Shown: piece after piece, positions 11,139-25,300 of the stretch | Layout of the letters: each line of letters opens with the position of its first letter | Numbering within the stretch: the stretch's first letter is position 1 | NCBI RefSeq assembly: GCF_000220395.1 | Contig: NW_004086126.1 | Location: forward strand, 1 to 55,480 | Source of the DNA: Ichthyophthirius multifiliis | Taxonomy: Eukaryota > Ciliophora > Oligohymenophorea > Hymenostomatida | Direction: 5' to 3' | DNA length: 55,480 nucleotides | Notes under the pieces: generated by a model | The model's database searches: none | Told to the model about the DNA's origin: nothing | What the model saw: the letters and a program-made list of their open reading frames with translations, nothing else | Made by a program: the position numbers and the translations under genes

Positions 11139-12772
11139 TCATTTTAAAAAAAATTATTATTGAATATATTCTATTATAAATAATTAATGATTTTTTAATT
11201 CTGAATTTTTTTAAAAAAATATTTATAAAATTAAATAAATTTATAACCATAAACTATAATTTGATTTTTATTTCATATAAAAATAAAAAATAACAAAGAA
11301 TAATATTTATTAATTAATCATATCCATATATTCTTGTATTGTTTTTTATGCACTCTTAAATTATTTTTTTATATTTTTTTATTATAATACACTTATCTCA
11401 TTATCTTTTAAATCTAAATAAAACCATTTTAAATTTGAAATAAATTTAAATTATTAATTAACTTAATCAATTGTTTTTTAACCAATATTATTATTTCCTA
11501 ATCTTGCCCAAAAGAACTTTAAATTTTTAAGTTTTTAAATTTAAAAAAGAATAAATTCTGTATCATTATCTAATAAATTATTATTTTTTACATTTATAAA
11601 AATTTACTCAAGTTTTTAAGCCTTTTCTATTTCTTCAAAAAGTGTTTAAATTTATAATCTTTATTCAGTAGAATTAGTTTATTCAAAACTTAATGAAATA
11701 CATTTTAAATTTTTATTGTTATTTTAAATTAATTCACTTATTTTATTTATATTTGAATTATTAATATAATCATTATTATCTAAATATAGTAAAAGAAACT
11801 CCAAAAAATGAAATTAGTTCAACTAATTAAAAATTAGTGTATAATCCTCATTAGTTAATTTATTATTTTCGATTCTTAATTATATTCTTTGTGTATTTTT
11901 TATCAAATCTAATTATTTTATTAAAATATTTAAATTATTTTTATTATTCAAACTATCTAATTATATATTAAAGCATATATTTTCTTAATTATAACTTTCT
12001 AAAATATCTAATATTTCATTTATTTTGCTTATATAATTAACATTATAAATAGAAATGATATATTATATATTATTTTCATAAAAGTATTGACTAGTTTTGC
12101 TAACTGCAATATTTTTATAGTCTTTATTTATTTCTTTAGTTTTTTAAGAAAGAATTTATTATAATTAATCTAAAGAGTCAATATTAAATAATTATTTTTC
12201 TTAAAAAACTTCGTTTTCTTAATCATTTATTATTTTATCAATATTATCAATATTCTTTTAAATTTAGTTTATTTGTTAATTTAGCAATTATCCATTTAAT
12301 AAACTATATGAATCATTATTATTCTATTCATATATTAGATTTATAGTATTATTTAATGAATAGCACAATTATTAATATTCTTCATCGTTTTGTTTTTATA
12401 TATAGGAGAACATTTTATTGTTTAAATTATTAATTTCTTATTCTATTTTGGTACTGGTTTTTATGTATGGATTTTTTTTAAAAAACTTGTTTGTAGATTA
12501 TGTATTTATTTTATTAATTCTTCGAATTTTTAGTTAATCATTTCATATTATTAAAAATTTTTATCTTTTATTGGTAATAAGCATTATTCAAATTAAAAAT
12601 TATGTTTGGCTTCTATTTAGTATACGCTATCATTATGAGAACTGTGATAAAGAGGATTTTAAAGAAGACATGTAATACATATAAGCCTATTGCTATTACA
12701 GCTTTAGGATATACAAACAGCTTATATTGGCTTTTAATGTTATTAACATAAGAAATTTATTGGTTTTTCCAT
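11139..12772 (-). CDS. B-box zinc-finger, coiled-coil, leucine-rich protein
   Basis: The ATG at 12772-12770 begins MEKPINFLCQQHQKPIQAV, then a Cys/His array (C-x2-H-x7-C-x8-C-x2-C-x6-H-x3-H pattern, residues about 9-45) typical of a B-box zinc finger. A coiled-coil-like stretch of about 60 residues follows (EELIKQIHNLQTS onward), then a Gln/Asn-rich middle. The C-terminal half has leucine-rich-like repeats (FLLLYLDNN; LKCISLSFEQ; LKNLKFFWARLGNNNIG; LKWFYLDLKDNEI), a repeat style common in ciliate proteins. The B-box plus coiled coil resembles TRIM-type scaffolds, but no RING is visible. One base appears missing in an A8 run near 12472-12485. The chosen TGA (11141-11139) follows a low-quality tail, so the true end may be nearer 11280. 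It is divergent from the next gene across 282 bp. Confidence 0.6.
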
Positions 12773-13054
12773 TTTTATAATAAGATATAAAAATATTTTT
12801 TTATAGAAATAATATTTTCTTTATTTAATATATATATTATTTTATTATATTTAAAAGATTTTTTTTTATTAAGAAAAAATTAAAGAATATTAAAAATAAT
12901 ATTTTTTTGGAATTTTATATTATAATAAATAAATATTAAAAAACTTAAAATATTTTTGTAATATTTTATAAATTTAATTAAATTTTATTATTAATTAAAA
13001 ATTAATAAAAAATTATCATAAATTAAAAAATTAAATATAAATATAAAATACAAT
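12773..13054. promoter_or_regulatory. Divergent promoter region, 282 bp
   Basis: It lies between the start codons of the B-box gene (-) and the FxP-motif gene (+), so it presumably drives both. It is A/T-rich with no recognised motif. Confidence 0.4.
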
Positions 13055-13255
13055 ATGGATAAATAATATTAAGGAGTTGAATTAAACATAATAATAGGAA
13101 AAAATTTCAAATAAAAATTAATATATAAAAACGGAGATGATATTAAATAATTAGCAAATTAATTTTGTCAATAAAACTAATTAAAATGTGAAGCAATAAA
13201 TTATATAATAGAAGCAATAGAAAAATAAATATAAAATAAAAATTGTATAATAAAA

Positions 13256-13294
<39 letters not shown>

Positions 13295-14713
13295 ATATAT
13301 ATTTTTTAAGAAATAATAAACTAATTTAAATTCATCAAATAGATTATATTTATTAGCTTTACAAGATCAAATTAAAAAGAAGTATATTGTATTTTAAATA
13401 TTAATTTTTTCTATATAATTTTTTTTTTTTTTAATTATTAATTTACAATATTATTAGAATAAAATACATAATATAGAACTTGAAACCTAATAAATATAGG
13501 AAGCTACTTTTTAACCTTAGTTAAATTATCATTCTAAGTTAATATCTGTATTTTTTTTTTATATATTAACTTTAATTTTTATTTTTATTTAATAGTAAAA
13601 CATTGATTTAAATAAAGTCAAAATTAAAATCAAAAGAAAAGTCTGAAAAAATCTAAGATTAATTAAGATAATTATAAAAATAAAAAGAACTCGAAGAATG
13701 CTCTTTTTAGCCTATTATAAATTATATGTATTTATATATATTATTTATTCATTTATTTTTTAAATAGGAGTAAATAATTATCATAAAAAAATAAATAAAA
13801 AAAGAATGTGTTTGAACATTTATATGATAATTCATATATTAAAAAAGAGAATATAGAATAAATTCAAATTAAAACGTAATATTTATATTAATATAAAATA
13901 TAATAATTGATTTTAAATAAATTTATTATTAAAAAAAAAAATATAGCAAAATAAAAAACAATAAATCTCTATAATAATTTGAATATAATGAAATATAAAA
14001 TAATATTATTAACTAATAATAAGATTAACATCAAATAAAATAAATTTTTTAAACTTAATATAATTAAAAAGGGATTAATTTTGGATAGCCCTGTACGTAT
14101 ATTAACACCACCATAACCTAATATAGATCATATGGATTTATAAAAGGAAAGAAATAAAAATAATAATAATAATAAATTAGAGCGCATAATTTAAAGAAAT
14201 ATAGAATTTTGTGAAAAAAGGAAAAAGAATCTATAAAAAGACGAGAAAAAAAGTTAAGTTGAAAAAATTAACAAGAAAAGCTAAAATTTATTAATATTGA
14301 AATTAAATAATTTAATTGAATAAATTTTCGAGAAATTAGATTATTAAAAAATAGGGGTTTTGAGTTAAAATAATTTAAATGAAAATTAAATTAATGAAAA
14401 ATAGAGGAATTTTTTGTAACCCTTACTTTAAAATATTAAAGTAAATGATAAATAATTTAATATTAAAATGTTCAAATGTGAATTTAATTATTTATACTAA
14501 AAACTTTCCTATATTGAAAAAAAAGAATTAAATTAATAATTTAAAAATAAATGCATTTATGAATAATAATATAGTTTTTAACCTAAAATTAATTCAAGTT
14601 TTTAGTTAAAATAAGATTATTCGTATAATAAAAATCAAATTTGTTGTGAAGTTTGTTAAGAAGCTAATTTAATTATGTAAAAATTATAAGATTTATACAG
14701 AAATAAATAATGA
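13055..14713 (+). CDS. Multi-exon protein with repeated FxP motifs, unknown
   Basis: The ATG at 13055 gives MDKQYQGVELNIIIGKNF, then a ubiquitin-like-looking start containing NGDDIKQLANQFCQQNQL. Five short introns are proposed: 13256-13310, 13382-13457, 13538-13595, 13728-13767 and 13876-13946. The exons carry EATFQPQLN, EECSFQPIINY and, near the end, QQYSFQPKINS. This [ST]F-x-P repeat, linked by helical K/Q/E-rich spacers such as NVFEHLYDNSYIKKENIEQ, is common in uncharacterised ciliate and apicomplexan proteins, often cytoskeletal. The C-terminal part includes EQIFEKLDYQKIGVLSQNNL, possibly EF-hand-like, and a Cys cluster (CCEVCQ) before TGA 14711-14713. Exon totals are a multiple of three, but two compensating frame slips are apparent (around the 13382 splice and in a T6 run near 14048). 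Function is unknown. Confidence 0.5.
13256..13310 (+). repeat. Intron 1 of the FxP gene, (AT)n-filled
   Basis: The 55-nt intron begins GTATATAT and is largely an AT dinucleotide array (13257-13291), ending TTTTTTAAG. Confidence 0.6.
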
Positions 14714-14920
14714 AAATTTTATTTATTTATATTTTTTTTTACTACAAAATAAAAAATTAATTTAAAAAAATATATTAAAAATCCAAAAAAATCTAAAAAA
14801 AATTTATTTTTATATTTTTAAATTAAAAAAAAAAATTACATATATTTAAATATAAAAAAATAAAATATAACTTATATATATACTTATATATATATATCAA
14901 AAAACAAACAAACAAATAAA

Positions 14921-16343
14921 ATGAAAAAGTAGCAATAACAACAGCAAGCAAGCAGTCAATTATAAAGCGAAAACTAAAAACCAGCGGTTCGTTTTGCCGA
15001 CCAATAAGTAGAAAATCCACCCGAAGAAGACCCAAAATCCAAACTAAACTTGGATCCATAAATTGATATTTAAAAATAACAATATATGCCAGTAATGGAA
15101 ACTCGTGAATTTTGCCAAAAAATAATGGAAGAAGTTGATATCTAATTTCCTTAATTAATCCAATCCGATTTTAAAATAAAAAGAAAAGACACTGCAAAGT
15201 CTTTGAAGTAGCTTTTGGATAAATTGAAAATGTGTTTAGCTTAACTAAATTTGGGTAGTTTTGAGGATAAAGTGAAGAATTATTATTTGACATATAATAT
15301 TAGTTTATATATGATGGATATTTGCAGGTATTTACGAAGGAGCGTTTTTGGATATTTAAGTGTAGATTTTTTAGCGTTTTGTATTGTTTCTTTAGAAGGG
15401 AATATTATTCTAATGTCGTCTAAATATCTAGATTGGAGAGTTAAATTCTATGTAGAATTGGCGTTTACTTATACGGAATGTGGGTCTTTTTAAGCAGCTT
15501 GTAAAGTAATAGAGAATGGGCTTTAAAAAGTAATTGAATAGAAAAATTTGGAAGAATTAGATCCTCCTTTACCGGATTTTATATAGAATATGTTTTTAAA
15601 TAACCTTAGAATTTTGAGAGTTTTGGAAGTGAAGTTTAAATTATAAAACGGGATTTTTAATATTGAAAGCTGGAAAAAGAAAATTGACGAGTATTTTCAG
15701 GAAGATTTCGAAGGAAAAAATATGGCCTTTATAGAAAGTCTGAAACTAAATAATGCCAAAATTGGTAATATTATAGATAAAAAGGGTGCTTAAAATTGGA
15801 AAAACTAGGCTGTTTAGATTATTTTTGAATAATATTATAAAAGCGATTTGGAACTTTTGAGTAATGGTCTGGAATAAGAAAATGAAAAAATGAGTAAAAT
15901 TTTAGAATATAGATAGGGAGTTTAGGATGAGGAAGGAAGATTGGAAGCTACTTAAAAAATGAGGGAGTTTCTCGGATAGATGATTAAGGAAAAAGAATGG
16001 AAAAAAGCAAGCCTGAAAGTGCCTTTAGAATATCATGTGGAGTTGATTTATTACGCGTATGAGGTTGGGAATGAGTAGGTGGTCAATTAGCTGATTAAAT
16101 GGGCACTTGTTAGGTGTAAATATAGGAGGATTGAGTGTCCTTTTATTGTAGATGTGGATGTTGTGGCTGATTTTACGCCTTTTCCAAATATTTAGAATGG
16201 GTATGAGAAGATTTAGATTGATATCAATGAGAGTAGTTTGAAGGCAGAGCTAAAAAAATTGAGGAATAAATAAAAGGATAATAACCAGAAAAAGGAAGAG
16301 AAAAAAGAGGAGAAAAAAGACGATAAAAAAGGAAATAAAAACC

Positions 16344-16383
<40 letters not shown>

Positions 16384-19300
16384 TTAATAATAAAATAAAT
16401 AAAATAATCCATTAGGAGCTACATCTGAAGAATTAGCCTAAATAAATCACACATATGTATATTTGGCAGTAAAAAGAAGTTAAAATCCAGAAAATGCTAT
16501 ATATGGAATTGATGTAGTCTTAATAGATGAGGAAGATTAAAAAAGCCTTTAAAATAAAATCAACGAAGGTTGGAGGGCTATTGCTTTGCCTATAAAAGCG
16601 GCTCATTAATAGATTTTTGAGGGGAAAAAAGAGAAAAAATTTGTGCCTTATTTATTATTGAAGCATAGTCGAGAAATGCTCAAAAATGAAGAAGAGAAAA
16701 AAAGCTTAGTTAGTGAAATTAAGCCTTTTGTTGGGAAAAGTAAAATAATAAGACCTGATGTTCGATTTACGAAAATAGAGTGTGATTTAAGGCAGAATCG
16801 GAAGGAAGATTTTAAAAATGTAAATTCTGAGTATGTTTTTTTGAGTTTTAAAAGCGAAGAATTCTATTTTGTGAATGAGAGAGAAGTATAGATTTTAAAC
16901 GCTTTTTGGAAGTTGGAATAGTCGCATTTTTCAAATAGTCCGTAAATGAAGGTCAGTACATTGGAAGAGGAGAAAAAAATACACTTGGATATGAATTATG
17001 ATGTCAGGAAATTATAGGATATTTTTTAGGTAATCAAAAATACATTAGAAGGGCCTTTAGGCGAGTAGTTTTTTGAATAAAAGAAAGATTTTTTAAATAA
17101 TCTAGTTTTTTTTTTATGGAATAAATATATGTTAGGCTGTCTTTAGTAGATTTAATATGTACATGAGATGAGTTTATGTGAGGAAATATCGAGTAGAGAA
17201 TATGAGTAATATAAAGAGATTATTGATGAGGCTAAAAGTGTTTTCGTGGAAGGACTTAAAGTTTTTAATTTAATAAATATGAGAAATAATGAAAATTGTG
17301 ATGTTTTGTGGGTTTGTAAATATAATATTGAATTAGCGAAAATGTTAGAGGAAAAAGAAGAATTTAGATAATGTATTTAAAATTTGAGATGGTGTTTAGG
17401 TATTTTAGTTAGTTTTAGAGATTACTTATTTATAAGAGGAGCTGAAAGTCAATATGATGCTTTTTTACCATTCCAATTGAGCTGTAATGGAAGGAAAATA
17501 CGAAAATGTATCGAAAATATGAAAAAATAATATGTTAGGGCGAAAAACGAGATTAGTGCTTTAGTTAGAAGATAATAAAAAAAAGGAAAACAATTAGATT
17601 CAGATGAAGAATAGGAAGAAGAATTTGAATTTTTGGAAGCCAGAAGGGAATTTTTATAAGATGATAATTTAGATAATGAGTTTTTTAAAGAATTAGATAA
17701 AAAATAAGGCTTTTCGGAATTAGAGAAAAATATTAATACAATACATGTTGATTTAGTTATTAATTTATTAAGAAATGAACTTAAATAAGGAAAATTAATG
17801 TCTAAAGCAAATATTGAAAAAAGTAAATTTGTTAAATCTATAAGAGAAGAAAATTAATATATGACGAAATCATAAGTTCATATTATATATATATATATAT
17901 ATAAAGATATGTATTATTATAATTTTGTAGGCACTTCGTATAAAAAATTTGCCTTTAAATGAGGATTATGGAAATATTCCTGATAAAGAGAAAATAAAAG
18001 CAACTTTAATGTAAGGAGAAACAGCAAAAGAAATACGAAAAAATGTAAAATAATTATAAACTACATTATAGAATGCTGGAGAATTACAAACTCCGAAACC
18101 CGTTCTTCAAAAATATGAAGTTTTTCTTTTGTAAGAATAAATAAGTAATCCTTATACTTTGGCAATTTTATATATGGTTTTGAGTGGAAACAAGAGCTCT
18201 TTTTCTGATTAGAAATATTTATTACAATAGGCTTTTTAATATATTGAAGATTGTGAAAAAATGGAAGAAAAGCATATCGATAAATGTTAAAAAGATGCTA
18301 TTTATGTACTCTCTACGCTTTTAGATAATAAATTAAATGGACAAAAAAACGAGTAATTTTATCCTTTTTCCCATTTATATATGAAGGAATTTATTAAGAA
18401 ATATAAAGTACCTAGAAATCCTGTTTTAATTTAAAGAAATAGTAATTAAATTACCTTAAAGTTTCCTCCATTTGCACCTTTAGTAGGCGATATGGAGGCT
18501 AAAAAACACCCTGAGAAAACTGAGGTTCAAAGCATGAGTATTTTTGGGAAAATATCAGCCAATGGAGTCAATGTGTCAGAAACATGTACCGATTTGGAAA
18601 ATACAGGAATCAAATTTGCACCTAACTAGTGTATAGAGGTTAAAAAATTGCTTCAAAATTAAAAATATTGTTTTGCGTGCGCTGGATATGATAAAAGAGG
18701 GGAAATCTCAGGCGGAATAGGAGAAACTGGAGAAGATATTATCTGTTTACTACCAATGCCAGTGAATTTATTATGGTGTTATTTGTGTAAAATCAGTTAT
18801 TAGATAGGAGATTTTGAAAGAGCTGAAAATTGCTTTGATAGAGTTTTGGAGTTTTTTTGCGAAAAGAGCTTTTTTTTAGATAAAAGAGGTTCAGGGGAAA
18901 ATTAGGTATTTTTCTATATTATTAAATAGGAGGTTTTTTTAAAAGATGTGTCTTATGGGGAAATGTAGGCTTTTATGGAAAGTTTAATTATAAAAGGAAG
19001 ATGTTTAGGACGAAAAATGGAAGAAGAAAATAAAGAATTTAAAAAAAAATCAGAGAGTGAATGCTAGAAATAGAAAAGAAAGCTTAAAATGATTAATTTC
19101 TTTGTTTTGGGACTATAAATTGGGGTTAGTGTGAAAAATTGGGGCATCTGTAAACGTGTTTTGGTTGATATTTATAATAATATTAGGGAATTTATTGAAA
19201 TGAAGAATGTTTTGGTAGGAGTTTTTCATGTTTTGTTAAAAAGTATTATTCTTGTGTGTGAGATTCCAAAGTAATTTTGGGATAAAAACCTGAGAGTAAT

Positions 19301-22300
19301 CTCTGGAAAATTAACGTTTGAAATTTTGAAGTGTTCTTTATAATTTAATGAGTGTTTAGTAGCTAAAAGAGTACTTTTTTCAGCTTTTACTTAAGGGTTT
19401 AATAGAAAATGGTATACTGTGAGTAAAATTATTTAAGTTCCTTTTATTGATGAATCGGAATAAGATTAAAAAAAAATAATAAAGAAAGAAAATAAAAAAG
19501 GAAAGGAATAATAATAATAATAATAGTAATAATAACAATAAAATATTGAATAAAAAATGATTCCTAAATTAACCAGAAGAGTTTTTGAGTATTAATCTTA
19601 ATAATAGTGTTTTTTGGAAGATTTTTTATTAAATTTACCTGAAGAAATCTGCGGGTTTGATTTTGTTTAAAAATTTGTTGAAAAATGGAAAGAAGTAATA
19701 GACGGATTTAATGGTTTGGTGGAGAATACATAGGATGAATTGGAAAAATGAAGGAAAATTTAAGTGTTTGGGTTGAATTTGCAGAGTTATTTAAAGATTT
19801 ACCTTCTGCCTTTTAAAAATTCTTTACTTTCTATAAAGGAAAACCTTATTATATAGAAATGGGATGCAAACTAATAAAAAAATGCTTAGAAAGTTAAAGT
19901 TTAGGGTTAAATTAAGTTAATGAATTTATTTAATAGGTTCTATAAAACCCTGATGTTTAAAATTGTAGTTCGTAGAGTTTCTAAATAGGGGAGAGAATAA
20001 AAGAGCTGAAAATAAAAGCCTTAGAAAATGATATTGAATGGTACCCTTAAATGCTAAATTTTTTGAAAAATGAAAAAGAAATCAATTAAGGGAAAGGAAA
20101 CGATACCGCAATTGAGATTTTCGAGAAATTTTTCATTTTAGAAAAAGAACTTAAGATTCTTTTAGAAAAAGAAGAATTTTTTAATTAAAACTGTATTAAT
20201 TATCCTCCTATTATATAACATAATACATAATAAAGTAATGCATAATTACCACCAGTATCTTAAATAGAGTTTATTTAACCTCATTTAAGATTTCTATATT
20301 TAAATTTATAGAATGGTGAGCTTTTAAGTTTATGCGGATAGGTCAATTATATGAATTTTAAAGAAGAAAATTGCCAAAAAAGTAGTGCGAGTAGTGAGTA
20401 TATATTTTTTTCGATTTAACATATGGATGTTGAGAGTGTAAAAAATATGATTGAAATGGAAAAAGTATTAAAGAAATTCTAATAAGAGAAAAACTCGAAA
20501 AAAATATCCAATTTAGAATCTACTTTTTAGTATTTTTCAATGGCCTCTATATATGCGGTAAATTCGAAAAGTTATTAAAGTCTACTCAATATTTCTAAAT
20601 ATATTTATAATATTCTAGTCTATGATATGTTGAATCCTTTTATACATTCTTAATCCAAAATTTGGCTTTATTTGTCTATTATTTCATATTCTTTGATATA
20701 AATGTTATAGGAAGTGCATAAAAATAAAGACTCAAGCCCTTTAAAACGAGAAAATTAAGCTAAAAGAAATGTTAGGGTCGAAGAAGTAGATTTATTAAGC
20801 CCCCTCCAAAATACAGTTACATTTAAAGAAAATTTAAAATAAGAATAAGAATAGGAATAGGAAGATATTCTACCTTAATTATCCTAAAATCTAACCAAAG
20901 AATACTGGTTTTAAGGTAAAAATGAAATGTCGGTTTCTGTAATTGCAAATTTAATCGCCTATACAGTTTAGACATTAATGTTAGAGGAAAAATGGGGCGT
21001 TTTAATAGGCATAACGAGGTCTTTTTGTAATGAAATGTAACATTATTATAGTCAGTTTTTACTCCCTTTCCTTATTTATGCTTAAGATTTATTGTTTTAG
21101 AAAGCCCATGAGTTAACTTAGAGTACTATTTTGAGATTAGAGGAAAGAACTAGATAATACGAAGAATGGAAAACAAATAATAAACGAAGGAAAACAAGAT
21201 AAGCTGCACTTACAGGGGAAGTTCCTGAAGAACAAATTTAATTCGAAAAAGATAAGGAAATATTGGAAAAACTAATTGAGCTTTAAGGCGACAACGAGAA
21301 TTTTATAAAAGGATAATTAAATTTATCTCAAAAAATAATTCAAGAATTACAACGAGATTGCAATTAAGCACTTGAAGAACTTAAAAAATCACGATAATTA
21401 TTAAGGAAATTTTGCGCAGACGCCCAATTATAAGAAAGTAAGAAAAATAGGAATATTTAGCAATCTTTCGCAACTACAATTTTACATTAATTGAAAAATA
21501 CGATCAGTATTTTACAAAAAAGATAAGAAAAATATGCCATTACTTAGGCCAATAAAGACCTTGGAGGCTTCTATTTCGCACGGGGAAATTTCCAGGCTAT
21601 ATGTGATGCCTGGAATGAGGCTTTAGATATGATTTTTAAGGCCAATGCTTTAAAAAATTTGAGATAAATAATGCAAAAATATAATGATAATATGGCTTAG
21701 TAATTAGGGATATAATCTATGGTTATTGGGGCTAATATTTTAAGCAATTTATAATATATTATCTACCATTCGAATTTAAAAATGGAACGGGAGTGTTCCA
21801 TATTAGGTTCTTTTATGATTTTCTCCATATTTAAAGTTAATTTGGAACATCCTTAGAATTTATATTATTATAACAATTACCGGGTATAGGAAATTATGCA
21901 AAATGAAAATGTTTTTGGAGATTCATATATATTAGACCCTGTTGAGAGTCTTGTTTGTATAGAAAGACTGGCTTGGAATTTAATTGACGAGGAATTTTTT
22001 ATTTAAAGCTTGCCGTGTATTTGCTTGGTTGAATATATTGCAGTAGATGTGGTTTTTAGTAACTTTTTTTCATTCAGAAGTAAGATTATGAAGGGGATTG
22101 CGCTGGCTTTTTTAGGGGATTTAAAGGGAAGTATTTCATGTTTGTAAAAAGTTTTAAATGAAAAAGATCTTCCGAATTTATGGGTTAAGTAAAGCGAGTT
22201 TTTTAAAAGGAAAAATGGAGTTTTTTGGGAAGGAGATTTGTAATATTAAAATAATTAAGGACCGCTTTTTTAATAAAATAAAGAAATTTTAGACTTATTG

Positions 22301-25300
22301 GTTTCCAAGTTTGAAATTGAGAAGAGTTTTGGCAAAAATTATGGACAATTAAATGTCAATTTATTGATTTTTTGGAAGGCTTTAATTGTTATTATCGCTT
22401 TTGAGTGCGAAAATGCAGATTAGAATGATTAAAATGATATTAGGTGTAATTATTTGGTAAAATGCGATGATTTTCTGAAAATTTTATTGAAAAAATTAAG
22501 CTTTGAAGAAGAATTAGGTTGTATAGAAGAAGAAATTAGATTAATTTAGGAAAAAATTACTTAATAAATTCGTGTCGAAGAATTATAAAAAAAACTTGAA
22601 AACCTTTAAAATGATAAAACTTAACTTTTTTTATAAAAAGGAATATCTGATTAAATATAAATGGTATATATAATTATATATATATATTTTTATAGCTTTA
22701 TTTTTTTATATGTAGTAGGAATATTTTTATAATAGAGAAGAGTTATTTAATTATAGTTAAAAAAGAGATGAAAGGTTAAAAATGATTTGCCGAACTAGAT
22801 TTTTAAGGGCAAGAATATATTCTTAAATGTAATTATTTTAGAAAAGTTTCCATGTTTTATTCCATGCAATATAAAATATAAATTAATACGTCTCTGAATA
22901 TAGACTAGTTGAATAAGGAGAAGAACCGGAAAATACTTAAATTGAATAATTAAAATAATAGGAAGAATTAGTAATAGGTGGAGGCTAAAATAAAGGAAAA
23001 TAAGCTAAAAAAGAAGATAAAGCCCTTCCTAAAGATAATTAAAATTAAAAAGAATCTAAGAAACAAGCTAAAGGGGGGTAAGAACTAAAAACAGACGAAA
23101 ATTATTTCGAGAAAAGGAAAATTGAACTCGAGGAAATGCAAAAAATAGCTTTTTAAAATGCCCAATAATGTAAATTTAGAAATCATTTAAGCGCTTTTTG
23201 GTTCATTAAATTAAGATGCGAACTTTGTATTATTTTATATAATGAAAATAGGCTTGATGATGCTTTATAATATATACAAAGTACTATTTTAGATTGCTAA
23301 AAGGTACAAGATGTGTATTTTTAGGGAATTTTATAATAATATGAGGCTCGTATTTATTTAAAAATGGGGAAATATGAAGAAAGTGTTTAAAAAATAGAGA
23401 AAAATTAAATTTTTATGAAATAAAATTGTATTGAAAATATAATTGAAAATGCAAGATTTTTAGCAGATTTTTCTGAAGTTTTTTTCGAGAGAAAAAAATA
23501 AGAAAAAGCCTATATTTTTATATAGAATTCTTTGGAAATTTTAGATAGTTTTTTGAAGGAAATTTGCTTTGATTTTTAACTTTAAAATGAAAATGAAAAA
23601 GCAGCAAAAGAAAGTATTTTAGTCTGTAATGAATTATAATTAGGGCAGGAAATTGAAGCAGAGTTATTAAAAAAACAAGAGAAAGAAACTATTAATAATA
23701 AAGATGCAAAAGGAGTAAAAAAAGAAGCTAAAAAAGGTAAAAATGATGATTCTAAAAACAATAAAAAAGGAAAAAAAGATGAACTTCAAGTATAAGAAAT
23801 GAAAGTAAAAAATTATATAAATATATAGATAAACATAAAAATTGTATTTACATATATTACTTTTTAGGTCGAAAGCTTAAATTAATTTTAGATAAATGAT
23901 TTTTCTGAAGAAAAGAAATTTACATATAATTAAGTTGATATTGAAAAAATTAATAATAAAAAAGATTCCTTTAATAGTTATAATTCAAAAATTATTTAAT
24001 TATATTTGAAAGTATCTCTTAGATATGTTTATTATTACCTTACATTGAACTATAAGAAATAAGATTAAGAGGATATATAGAAATTACTTTAAAAATTAGA
24101 AAAAATAATTGAGTTAGTCATTCCTTATATGGTTCCTGTTTCTTTGAAAATGGATTTTTATTACTTATATGGACTTTTTTATAAATTTTAGTTTGAAAAT
24201 GAGATTATTTTAATATAAAATAAATATATTAAGATATATGAAGATGGAAAAAAAAACAAAGATGAGGACTTAAGGGAAAAAGTGAAGAAATATAGAAAAA
24301 TAGCTCTAAAAAAACCCTTCTAAGACCTTTCAAGGAATAAATATTTAATCGAAATTCCTTGTTTTTCGAAATTTTTGAAGTAAAAATATCTACCGTTGCT
24401 TTAAAATGGACAAAAATACCTAGAATAAGCAATTTCTTTAATTTAAAAAGGTGAAGTATGCCTTTTTTTTGAAAATTCGAGAAAATTAGAAGACCTTTTC
24501 ATTTTGCATTCTGAAATATTGCTTTTAAAAAGAGAATATAGACCGAGAGTAGGAAATTATAAGGTAATATTATTATATATATTAAAATTAATAATTTTAA
24601 AAATAGCATTTGAATATAAAAGACATAAAATAAAATACATAAGAAATAGAATAAATATTAGAAAATCAAATAAAAAATAATTAATTAGAATGTATAAAAT
24701 TAGAATAAGAAGCTTAAAAAAATATAAAATATGCAATTCAAATTACTAAATGTAAATAAAATTTAAAAGAAAACTTTCCTGAAGATGCTAAAAATTAACT
24801 TTAAAATATACAAAATTTGCCTCTTGATATTTATTTCGATATAATAGAATCAGATTATATTTATAAAAAAGTACATATTTTAATTAAATGTTAATTATAA
24901 TTTTTATATTTATATATATTATTAGAATTATAATCCTATATTATTTGATGAAAGTAAAAGAAAGTTTGGTGTTAATAGTATTGATTTACTACTTTATATA
25001 AATAAACTAAATAACGAAGCTTAATTCTTTACTTTCTCTAGTATGTATCTTTAAAATAAAATCACTAAAGTAATATAATGTATATTATATTTAATATCAT
25101 TTTATATTTAAAGACACATAAATATCTTAAAAGTTAATTTCCGAATTATAATATTAATTATACAGTCTAATCAAATATTGATGCTTCTCCTATTGAAATA
25201 GGTATTTTTTTTTGTTATTTTTTTTGTTATTTATTTTTCTCTTTTAGGAAACATTATTATTAAAAATCACTATTGTTAATTTAATAATTCTAATAAGTTT

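Noticed and set aside
15251-15493. Short standard-code ORF inside CFAP54
   Set aside because: It is a fragment of the same reading frame bounded by TAA/TAG codons that are Gln here.
24229-24432. Minus-strand standard-code ORF
   Set aside because: Antisense shadow of the CFAP54 coding exon.
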